Below are positions 54,497 through 64,000 of a DNA stretch of 64,000 nucleotides, piece by piece. The stretch is from Tubulanus polymorphus (lineage: Eukaryota > Nemertea > Palaeonemertea > Tubulaniformes > Tubulanidae). The position numbers and the translations under genes were made by a program. The notes under the pieces are model-generated. The model was not told the DNA's origin, did no database searches, and worked only from the letters and a program-made list of their open reading frames with translations. The number at the start of each line of letters is the position of its first letter. The stretch's first letter is position 1. The stretch lies in the NCBI RefSeq assembly GCF_964204645.1, contig NC_134036.1, positions 9,286,704 to 9,350,703 on the forward strand, read 5' to 3'.

Positions 54497-54893
54497 TTAA
54501 TCACTTTCACTATCATACCCTAACATTTTTTTCAAATTCTCTACCGAATTTTCTTCTTCAAATTCTTTATTATTTTTATACTTATTCTTCACCCTTTTTA
54601 TCGCATCATCAATAGTTGTTTCACTGTTATGCTTATTCATCCAATCAAATTTATCACTATTTTCTACTTTATGTTTCATAGAATCTTTAATATCAATATC
54701 TGTAACTATATTTTCATTATCATCTTTATTAGTGTTTGCTCCTAATATTTCATTTACAATGTTTGATCCTAATATTTTATTAGCATCGGTTAAATCTAAT
54801 TCATCTTTATTAGGTGTTGCTAATAATAAATCTTCATATAATTCTTTACCGTTTACTTTTTTATTTGAAACAAACTTTGTAACATATTTAAAT
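54497..54893 (-). pseudogene. Zinc-finger protein C-terminal remnant
   Basis: Counterpart of the last 40% of 4265-5254 (VTKFVSNKKVNGKELYEDLL to the acidic SESD end). It has no start and no finger. It shows the site of the 27-bp insert in its empty form. Its 5' side is fused by deletion to PolB. Confidence 0.85.
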
Positions 54894-57800
54894 GGGTGTT
54901 TTTAAGTCTTTTGTTATGTCATTTGTCTTGATTTTTAGTATGTACGCATCAGTATTGAAGCAAATTAATGGAAATCCGCAGTTAAATGTACGATCTTCAG
55001 TTGATAAATCATAAACATAATCTGTTGGGTTATATATTTCAAATAAATCTTTAACTTCTTCAGTTAAATCTTTTTCTGTGTGGCTTAAATTAAAGCAATT
55101 TGGTTTAGATTTAATCAATCCAATATTCATATTGAAGCCTAATGAATTACATAATATGTTTAACCCTGATATAGCAACTTTTCCGTTTTGAGCTAAAGAT
55201 ATTGCTGGAGAACTCGTAAATTTTTAGCACCATCTGCTGCGTAGAATCAAATGAAGAACCATTTTCTTAAATTATCTTTTGCATTTAATACATAATCTGG
55301 AACTATCTTTTCTTTTGTTGAAGTATTACTTTTCACTATTGCATGAATATAGAATTCATCATTATATTTTATAGCAAAATCTTTAGGATTATTTACAAGT
55401 ATTCTATTAACTGCTGATGATTTCATAACATCCAGGATTCTAAATGTTTTATGTGAATAAACTTCTTCACAGAATTTCTTAATTCTTTCTAATAATTTCA
55501 AGTCTTGATTGCATAAATACCAACAATATTTATTACCCCAAACATAATTATACACACCTGCTGAACCATCTCCCATAAAAAATCCTTTGATAAAATATTC
55601 TTTTTCTTCTAATGTTTCGGGTTCTTTATTATAAATATTATCAATTATTTCATCAAATGACATATGATTCATTCTTGGGAAAAATCTTTTATGTAATAAT
55701 TCATCTCCAATTTTTATATCAGTTGGTTTTATTTCATCGCCATTTCGTTTAATTAAACTATGATCTTCTGTAACATCTACAAACCCTAATTTAGTTCTAA
55801 CTCTATAGATCTTCTTATTTGTTTTATGCCTAATAATATTCTTTAATTTTTTCCATCCATTTCTTGTCCAAACATCCATTAAACCATTTATTTATATCAA
55901 TTCTTTTTCACCATATGAAATATAACATTCATTTTGTTTTGGAATTATTTCTGAAATTCTTCTTATCAATATTTTATCATTACATTTTAATAATATTGGG
56001 GTGTCAGCTGTTACAGAATCAAAAAATAATATTTCAATATGCTTTTTCCCAAAAAGCGGTTGTAAAACATTATAATAAAAATCATACATTAATAATTTTG
56101 ATACTTCTAAAACAGTTGAACCAATGAATATAGGTTTATTAAATTTCATTGACGTTCTTTTTAATTTTACTGCTGTTAAATAATCTTCAAATCTTTTATT
56201 TCCTAAATGTCTAGGACTTGATTGTAAATGTCTTAATCTTTCAGAATTATTTACTAATTCAATATCATTTCTATTTCTAATATTTTCACATGTTTTACCA
56301 TAAAAACTATCATTCATTAATTTGAAGAAATCTTTTTCAAAATCTGTTTTTGATATGGTTCTCTGTTGAGTATTGAAATCTATATATTTTTCTAACCACT
56401 TCGATTGATTAAATTCAATATATCTATGTACTATCTTCAATTTCATTCCTTTTCTTCAATTTCATTCCTTGTTATAGATAAAATTTTAACATTCTATGAT
56501 GAACGATATAATTGTATTTATTATTTTGAGTAAGTATTAATTTTTCTGTAAAAACATGATCTTTCGGTTTTATTTTCTTCTGGTATTCACTTAAATAACT
56601 ATCATCTACGGTTAAATGTTCTCGGCAATAAGGTAAGTTTCTTGTTTTAAACTTTAAATCTTCAGGATATTCTAAATCAACTACAAAGAAATAACCAATT
56701 GGTGCTTCATCTTTTAAACTCGCAATTGCGCTTTCCCAATCAGTTTTATTATCATTTTCAACTTCTGTCAATATAAAATGTTTATATGGTTGAGGTTGCA
56801 TCATTGCCCAACCATATAAATTATTGGCGTCAATATATAATAATCTATATTCATCATTTGCTTTAAAATATCTATCTCCCATAACACCACTAATTCCACC
56901 TCTAATTGATTTTTCAAATAATAAAACCATGTCTGGTTCTTTTAATAAATCTAACTCTACATTTGTGTATTTTAAACCACATTGCCAGGTTAAACCAGGA
57001 CTAGAGTAGCAATAACAAGGATCAACATTAAAATGATTCAAATTAACTTCTCTAAATTTTTCAAATATGTCAGCCAATATCATAACATCTGATTTTAAAT
57101 ATAAATCAACTAATTCACCATGATTTTTCATCTTAAAATGGTTCCAAATATTTAATGTTCTATTAAACACTTCATCTTTCACATACTCCTCTTTTAATTG
57201 ATCATAAAATTGATCTTTTAATAATTCTGTTACATTAAAATCATTGTGTGTTTTATAAAATGAATAAGGAATTGCACCTTTATATCTCAATAATTTAAAA
57301 TCTTGTTCATTTGGATAATAATATCGAGTTATTATAAAATCATTATCAACTAAACTTTTTGAGAAATTATCTTATGAACTTGCAAGAAATCTATAAGAAT
57401 CTAAAAATCTAATGCAACCAAATTGAACTGAAATATAATTTACAGATGTTTTAGCTAATAGTTTAAAATCATATTTTCTTACATTTACCCCATTCATAGC
57501 ATTATATTCTTCTATTTCTTGATTAATTGCACACAATTTTCCCGATAATTGTTTTATAAATAGATGGGTATCATAACCTGATAAATTATGAAATAATATT
57601 GGTACGAAATTTACTTTTTTAGCTTGTAAATTACAATCTTCATGAGCAGCTCCACGATATTTTGAATTTAAATGATCATGATCTCTAACTTTTTTATCAA
57701 ATGAATAAAAACGTTTTTCACAATAACAACAATGAGTTGCATAATTAAAATTCATCTTCAATCAATTTCATCTTCTTTTGTCATAACTATTCTTTTATTT

Positions 57801-59597
57801 TTGTTTAATAATTTTGCAAAATCACTTTCTAATTCAATTATTTTTGTAATAAAATCATTAACTACATCTTCACCTCTAAAAGAAATATATTGACTTTCAT
57901 ATAATTCAGGATAATTTGATTTGATGTAAATTCCATAAGCAGCAGCTCTTTGATGAACTTTTTAAATTGTATTTATAATTGGTGGGTCTTGTATTGTGTC
58001 TTCATTTAATTCATTTCCTTTATCCATTGATTTTAATAATTGCTTTTTGTTATATATTTCTTTTCTATCTTGATCAGTTAATTCTTTATTCAACGATTCA
58101 AAACCCCCATAAATTAGTAATGGAACAATATTCTTAAATTTATGATTAGTAAATTTCAATTTATAATCTTTTTCTGTTGGCATTATTAATTTACAAAAAT
58201 CTTTATTATCACATAATTCTTTATGTTTTAATAATGTATTCTCAGACATAAATTTAGATAAACATTTTCTACATAGATAAATTTTATGATGATGATCACT
58301 TTCTGTTCTAAAGAATAAATCAATTTGTTTTAACCACATATAATGTTCATTTTCATCTTTTTTGTAATATAACAAATCTATAGCATTTTCATCATCATAA
58401 TATTCTGTTAAATCTTATAATCTGTATAATCTTTAATATTTTCACCTTTTTGTCTTTGGTAATTGCATTAATTCAAATACATTTATTTTTTTAAATTATT
58501 AACTTTTTCTATTTTAGGAATCATTTTTATATAGTTACTGAATATTGATCAATTTTATATAATGTTTCATATTTCTAGTAATTTGTTATTCTAAAACTAT
58601 GCGTTATATCTTCTGTTGGGTGTAAACAACTAATAATTGACCATAGAAAACATTTATTATCTTCATTTTGAACATTTATTACTGCTTTTGTTGTGAATGG
58701 TAATTTAATTTAACTCGATGCTTTAATATCCTTTTCTGTAGTACAGTTTGAATCATTTTTAAACATTGTTTTACTTTTTGATGTTTTATTCCTTTTTGTA
58801 TTATAAACATTTAAATCTAAAAATATAATTCCATTCAATGTTAAACCAGAACCCTCAAAATATCTTTCTTCAATATGACGTTTCAATTCATTAAATATTT
58901 TTTCTAACTTCTCTTTTATTTGCGTTTTTGAAATTATTTCTTCAGAGAGTGTTTGAATATTATAATCTATTTTCTCTTCTGACTTTAAAAAACTTACTTT
59001 CCCAGAGATACTAATTTTTGGATATTCAACATCTGTTATCAAATCTAGTATTGTTTCTATTATTTCATTAAATTTACTATAATCTTGTATTGTTGTACCT
59101 TTAAAAAATCTAAATATAATAGCTGCATGACCAATTTTACTACGTAATGTTCCTAAAATTTCAATTGTATCTTTTATTTCTAGTGAATCAATATAATTTC
59201 TAACATTTTCCATGTAAGGTTTATTTGAAATGGATTTTGTTTTTGAGGTTGGTTTTTTTTACTTTTGAGGTTTATCATCGAAATAATCTTTTCCTAAAAC
59301 ATTATTACTCAAATTTTGATGGTGTTTTTGTGATTCGAGATGTCTATTATAATTCCTTTTTACTATAAATTCATTACAAACTTCACATTTTATTTCATCC
59401 ACATTCATATTTTCTAATCGTTCTTTTCTTTCATTGGAATTTTCTGAAGTTTCAAAATCTATAACATTTTTTATATGATTTGAAGATTTTTCATGTTTAG
59501 ATTTATTAGATTTATCGATGTATTTTTTACAATATGGGCAATAATATTGATTTTTATTAACATTATTGTTTTCTGGTTGGTGTTCATTCTCCCCCAT
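54894..59597 (-). pseudogene. PolB: Protein-primed PolB, decayed, with intein at motif C
   Basis: Pieces in order: N-terminal fingers (YYCPYCKKYIDKSNKSKHEK; IKCEVCNEFIVKRNYNRH), GGFESLNKELTDQDRKE (exonuclease region, Asp changed to Gly), KVRDHDHLNSKYRGAAHEDC, HNLSGYDTHL, motif A YIDANNLYGWAM, motif B NDSFYGKTCEN and motif C split by the intein after FFD. The C-terminal quarter after NDITKDLKT is deleted. Several stops and frameshifts (near 59250, 58700, 58400, 57960, 57770, 57370, 56460). The start at 59597 lacks the MEANKYY sequence of the other elements. Confidence 0.9.
54954..56017 (-). other. Intein with LAGLIDADG endonuclease inserted in PolB motif C (degenerate)
   Basis: Starts with Ser directly after FFD (SVTADTPILLK, block A) and ends with Asn before TDAYIL, so it splits the YFD/TDSY polymerase site, a known intein site in other family B polymerases. 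Block B is VDVTEDHSLI. The two dodecapeptides are FIKGFFMGDGSA and FYAADGAK. The C-terminal block is VYDLSTEDRTFNCG and the end is ICFN, with Phe where His is usual. Two in-frame stops (about 55892 and 55247) and a frameshift near 55195 mean it can no longer splice. Confidence 0.88.
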
Positions 59598-59622
59598 TTA
59601 TAAGGGAAAAAAATTACTTATG

Positions 59623-60487
59623 GTGATGAGAGCTAGTACTCTCGTACTATGGTATGAAAGCCCACTTTTCCAATTACTCAGAGCTTGTCGTCACCGACAT
59701 GCCGCAGGGCGATATAACCGTAAGTATTCTTTCGTAACCCGGTCGCTCGATTTTCTCCGCCCGTCGCTATTCGATCGCGTCGCTGGGATTATATAGCCAT
59801 TTGTTTTCGTTTCGGTCTCCAGATCCTCAACTATCCCGCCGACGAGTCATCGGAATACGATAGCGTCTGGATGCCTGCGGCGCAATCGACGGACAAATCC
59901 AATACATACGACGACGACCTGTTGCTGTTGCGCAAGTGTCCGCTCGGTGAAATAAACGTAAGTATGCCGTGTTACCGTTCGTAAGGCAGGCGGGCGGGCG
60001 GGCGGTAATTGTCGTGTCGGTCGATCGAATAACGACGATTGTGCGCGAATTTCTTTCTTTTCCAGATCTAAACGTATCCATCCTCCAAATCGGACGACGA
60101 CGACGACGATTTCGTAGCGAACGAAGACGATCTTCGCGCCGCCGATTATACCGACTCCGACGACGACGACGCCGAAGACAACAACGATGAAGATTACCAC
60201 CCGGGATCAGAAGCGGACGCCGACAGCGACGACGAAGACGAAGGCGAGAACGTCGGCCGAGGTAGCCGCAGCCGCTGCCGCAACCACGAACCCGTTCCTC
60301 AGCGGAGAAAGCGGATAAGTACGGCTCAAGTTCGGCAATGCCCGGTATGCGAAATCGAGGCCGTGTCCGTTGTGCGGGAAGGATGTCACCAGGCTCGACG
60401 TACACCTGACGCGGCCGGGGACGCATGGCTGGGACAAAGTTTAAACTCGCCATGTGCGGGGACGGCAGCGGCCTGGAACCGTACGTA
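59623..60487 (+). pseudogene. Host gene with repeated acidic exons, unrecognised
   Basis: Exon A (to 59719, ending MPQGDIT then GTAAGT) and exon B (59823-59957, ILNYPADESSEYDSVW ... CPLGEIN then GTAAGTATG) are in phase 0. Exon C (from 60066) starts with a damaged copy of exon B's opening and has an early stop, but then a long acidic stretch in another frame (SDDDDDDFV, YTDSDDDDAEDNNDEDYHPG). A zinc-finger-like CPLCGKDVTRLDVHL follows in a third frame. Repeated exons and frame changes suggest a decaying gene. The 5' part is cut by element 3. Confidence 0.45.
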
Positions 60488-60489
60488 GA

Positions 60490-62090
60490 ACCCGGTCTAT
60501 TGGCGAGCGCCCTGCGGGCGTACGGCGAAAGCCAGAAAGATCGCGGTCACGGCCGTCCTTACACCGACGGTACGATCACGGTTCATTGCACCGGCGTGCG
60601 GTTAAAAACGCAGCCCTGAACATTTTCCTTATCGTTATTGTTGAATAATTTTCGATATTTACGACGGGTCAGAATATTCATTCAACTCAAAATGTTCTTC
60701 AATTCGTCTAGCGCATGTCTAGATATTTCGCCGTTTCGTCAAATATTGTCGTGAGTTCGGGTTTTTTCGGGACTTGACATGACAGGTTCTGGAAACTCTG
60801 CAGACACACATTATTCGATGGCGGACGAATCAATTGCAATTTTTACTTGAAATATTTAGAAGCTTCTCTGTCAACGCAGAACCGACAGAATGTCTTCAAA
60901 CCATTTCAACATTGAAATACAGTAAGTAAATTTACTTATTAATCGAATACTTCTTTTGTACGGTTAAAGGTGATTCAAGATGGAAAGGTGTCGGAACACA
61001 GGGGGCTTGTCACAATTTGATGTGGTCCGTAACCTGACTGTGGTTAAGTTTCACGATCGGATATTTTCACAAACCACAGTCAGGAATGGGAAGGTCATTT
61101 TTGGTTCGAAGAATGAGAACCTAAGCTATCGTCAAGTTGCAGTCATGAAGTCACGTGACAGGATCGGATGATTTTTTTTTCAGATTGCGTGATACGCCTC
61201 AATAAAATAGGTCCACAGACGTAATTCGCTTGTCTTAAGAATATTATAATTATCATGATAAAGATATCTAAATAAATATTAATTTTGAAAGGATGCGTAA
61301 TGAACGCCGATTTAGCGGTTAAAATTTCAATCATTTCATCTACTCGCGCATAAATACACCATCAATGATGCGCCTGTTGTAAGCGCCAGTACCCGGTACG
61401 TACAGCCTTACACACGACACCGGCCTCCACTTCAAAAGTTATGAACAAAATATTAGAAACATTTTGGATCCGATTAACACCAAATAAACCTTCAAAGCAA
61501 GGTATTTAGCATCGGATATTGTGCCGAAAATTCCAGATTGATACACAACATAGCTTTTCAAGTAACCGCATTTTTAGTGTAAACCAATTATGTTGATTGA
61601 CAGGCAGGCTCAGCTGCGTGCCTCACTTGATCTCTGTACTGTTTATATTAGCCTGCACACGTCCCCTGTAAATAGACAGGGTGGGGATATCTCTGAAATC
61701 CTCGAAGAAGATATATCCAAATACTCACAATTGGGTGAGTGTATTGTCTCTGTTGACTCCAACGTAAGGACTGCGATAAACCCTGATTATTGTATTGATG
61801 ATAACTCACGCAATTAACTGTTCAGGATACATTTTTCAGTTCTTTTTTATTTTTTTTTGCAGTCCATCGAGGTTTTCATCGAAGTGGAAAATAATAAGAA
61901 AAACGAATTTCAAATAATTTTGTTTTGTTCCAATCCATGTTAAAATGCAATCAAAAAATATTTCAACCCACGTAAAGGAACTACGTGCGATCAATCAAAA
62001 GCCCATTCAAGAATATTCAATATATTCTAGTTTTAAAATTGTATATAGTTTCAGTTGTAATGTCAAAGGTGATCTGATATCGTGCAAAAT
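60490..62090. other. Mostly noncoding host sequence
   Basis: An inverted repeat CCTGACTGTGGTT ... AACCACAGTCAGG lies at 61033-61085. An exon-like segment at 61611-61735 (ASLDLCTVYISLH, LEEDISKYSQLG, donor GTGAGT) cannot be assigned. Confidence 0.35.
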
Positions 62091-62102
62091 GTCATGGCAA
62101 TA

Positions 62103-64000
62103 TGGTGTGCCGCAGAACCTGGAAAAGGCACAAGAGAAAATTTGAAGATGTTCTAACTAACGAAAGTACAAAAGAATTAAAGGCAAGTCCTAATGGCTGG
62201 GACTCAAATAATAAGGAAATTTAGCAAAACCGTTTACTACCTCATTAATGACCTTGAAATAAATTTACTTACCAACTCGCCCAGAATTATCCTTTTTATC
62301 TGGCTAAATGTTATGTATATTAAGTTATAAGTTATTGCTTTATAAATCATGCTTATTTACATAGATTAGCGTGTTATGTGGTATCAGTGAAAATACAGTT
62401 GAAGGTGCAGGAAATCATGCCGAATAAGACGGTGGAAATAACAATAGAAGATTTGAAGATGATGGAGGGGATGGTGATGGAGATGATCATAGAGAGGATG
62501 AAGATGGAGCGAATGGTGAGATGGAGCGATTGGAGATGGAGCAGATGGGGGAGATGGACGGGATGATGATGGTGATGATAATGGTGATTATGACGGAGGG
62601 GAAGATGATGATGATGATGTAGGTAACTATGGTGACCACGAGATATTTCAACAACCTATTTATAAGGGTTCCGATATCAATCTAATACAGTATATTGGAA
62701 TTGTTACATCACTTTATGCGAGAGCAACCACCGGTATATCGAAAACAGAAATGACAAGAACACTGAATATGATACACCACATTTTACCCCAACCGAATAT
62801 AACACCACGCTCTGTAAAACAGCTAGAGACGTTAGAAAAATATATATTCGGGAATATGCGTAACGAAAAAGTGTGTACGAATGGTTGTATGATGTTTTGG
62901 AGGAACAATCGCCATCTCGAACGATGTGACAAATGTGGGTCTGCTGAGACTGCTATATTCACGTGGATGCCACTAATCCCATATCTGAAAGGTAAACCAT
63001 CTAAGATACATGATCTCTGCATAATGGTTAATTATTTGATTTCATCTAGGTATGAATAAAACTAGATTCTGTTTAGAAGTGTTAAAATACATCTCTTTGA
63101 TCTCTCTCTAGGACAATATGAACACTTCAACATGGTGCGCAGGGTCATTGAATATTGGAGACCAAATGATGGTGAAAGGTAGGTAGCTACTATTCTACAT
63201 AATGGGGTTGTGATGACGTCATCATCAGAACGATTGCAATAGCTTACTAAAATATATCTACACATTTTTATAGAATATTCAACCTACATTAAACGGAAAC
63301 ATGGCAACGTCTCTTTTCTGAAGATGGACTGTTTCCAGGAGATAGGCGATGCCTAGGATTGGCCCTAACGATGGACGGCACTAACAAATTCAGACACAAG
63401 AAATATATAGTGTGGCCGATGATGATCAACTTTTTAAATCTAAGGTACATGTAGTGAAATTGATGTCTCCGACATACGACATATCATGAAATTAATTGAT
63501 AGAAGTCTGAGGAATAATAACAACTGGTTTTATCAATTTAAGACCATCAGAAGGGAAGGCATATGAAAATACGTTCATACATGGATTAATGAAAATGAAC
63601 AAACGACAAAGCGTAAACGGCTTTTTAGAGCCATTAATTACTGAACTCAATGAATTATTGCAAGGCGCAACAAACGAAAGACGGAAGTCGTTATCTTGAA
63701 CACTTCGAATTAAAGGTAATTCATATCAGAATACCCCAGTCAAAATTATTTGTTCTCGACTCGAAAAATATGTACTCTAAAAATAAATGTAGTGCATTCA
63801 CCATAAGTACATTTTATCAATCAGGGCAAGTTGATAATAGTCGGGGGTGATAACGAGAGTCACTGTTTGACATTAATGCATCAGACGGCAGCTGGCTTTG
63901 ATGGGTGCATAAAATGCTGCCATCATGGTAACCCACAACTATTGAATAGAATGATCTACCATCAGAATCGGAGGCAAGAAAAAATTCTACATTTGAATAC
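62103..64000 (+). mobile_element. CACTA/EnSpm (Tnp2-type) transposase gene, fragmentary, runs off the window
   Basis: Pieces match the order of Tnp2-type transposases: a basic start CRRTWKRHKRKFEDVL (62110), an acidic Asp/Gly stretch (62440-62640), HEIFQQPIYKGSDINLIQYI to a CxxC knuckle (CDKCGSAE) and WMPLIPYLKGK (62640-63000), then RCLGLALTMDGTNKF with VWPMMINFLNL (63340-63445; the DG is the first catalytic region), NGFLEPLITEL (63610) and GFDGCIKCCHHGNPQL (63897). Joined by several introns. A frame slip in the acidic repeat near 62518 and a stop just before TETWQRLF suggest decay. Family from motif resemblance only. Confidence 0.65.

Larger units (their letters stand above)
53277..59610. 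mobile_element. Maverick/Polinton element 3, internally deleted relic
   Basis: Keeps the integrase C-terminus, ATPase, the zinc-finger gene tail and most of PolB, and lacks capsid genes, HNH and both terminal repeats. Integrase and ATPase are close to elements 1 and 2, while PolB is a more distant lineage and carries an intein. Confidence 0.9.

Noticed and set aside
59969-60453. Long Arg-rich open frames on both strands
   Set aside because: Shadows of the GAC-rich acidic coding stretch on +. Arg-rich frames are the expected complement of Asp codons.
62378-62566. Met/Glu/Arg-rich frame on +
   Set aside because: Off-frame reading of the GAT/GGA repeat of the transposase acidic region.

Overview
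The window is animal (metazoan) nuclear DNA carrying three copies of one family of Maverick/Polinton-type (adintovirus-like) large DNA transposons set in host sequence. Host genes have short exons, GT-AG introns and secreted cysteine-rich products (a WSC-domain protein and a small inhibitor-cystine-knot peptide with the C-C-CC-C-C framework common in molluscs). A marine invertebrate, perhaps a mollusc, is my inference and no more than that. The elements are visibly more A+T-rich than the host flanks.

Element 1 (start of window to 10861) is cut by the left edge but is the best preserved. On + it has a penton-like minor capsid gene (5' end missing), a coiled-coil membrane protein, a double-jelly-roll major capsid protein and a zinc-finger/low-complexity protein. 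Converging on - are a packaging ATPase, an integrase with a chromodomain, a one-pass membrane protein, a 200-aa unknown and a broken HNH nuclease. A noncoding block with hairpin-bearing repeats follows, then a chimeric ORF and a terminal hairpin at 10655-10861. The element ends inside an intron of a host DDE integrase-core gene (11035-12195, minus).

Host region 10.9-31.4 kb: the integrase-core gene, a GC-rich satellite, palindromic MITE-like repeats, a two-exon ICK peptide gene (18250-23122), a VNTR, a three-exon secreted WSC gene (23946-26553, minus), two dispersed repeat families, a LINE reverse-transcriptase scrap and a minisatellite.

Element 2 (31432-about 47867) carries the whole gene set in the opposite orientation, including protein-primed DNA polymerase B and an OB-fold-like small protein, but nearly every gene has nonsense codons or frameshifts. 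Its left end keeps a 350-bp terminal hairpin. The right end is cut through the loop.

Host region 47.9-53.3 kb has no convincing gene: an ACACGTGTG palindrome cluster, a (TA)n tract, a poly-A-tailed repeat pair and a MITE. Element 3 (about 53277-59610) is a deleted relative: integrase tail, intact ATPase, zinc-finger gene tail fused by deletion to a decayed polymerase whose motif C is split by a decayed intein. To its right are a host gene with repeated exons (59623-60487) and a CACTA/EnSpm Tnp2-type transposase fragment (about 62100-64000).

As a system, the elements encode self-replication (PolB, SSB-like), integration (integrase, HNH), and virion building and packaging (MCP, penton, ATPase, membrane proteins). 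I see no adenovirus-type protease. Most distinctive are an intein in PolB, a 27-bp palindromic insert placed in frame in three different genes, terminal hairpins, subterminal hairpins whose stems changed together, and chimeric ORFs made in the terminal repeats.
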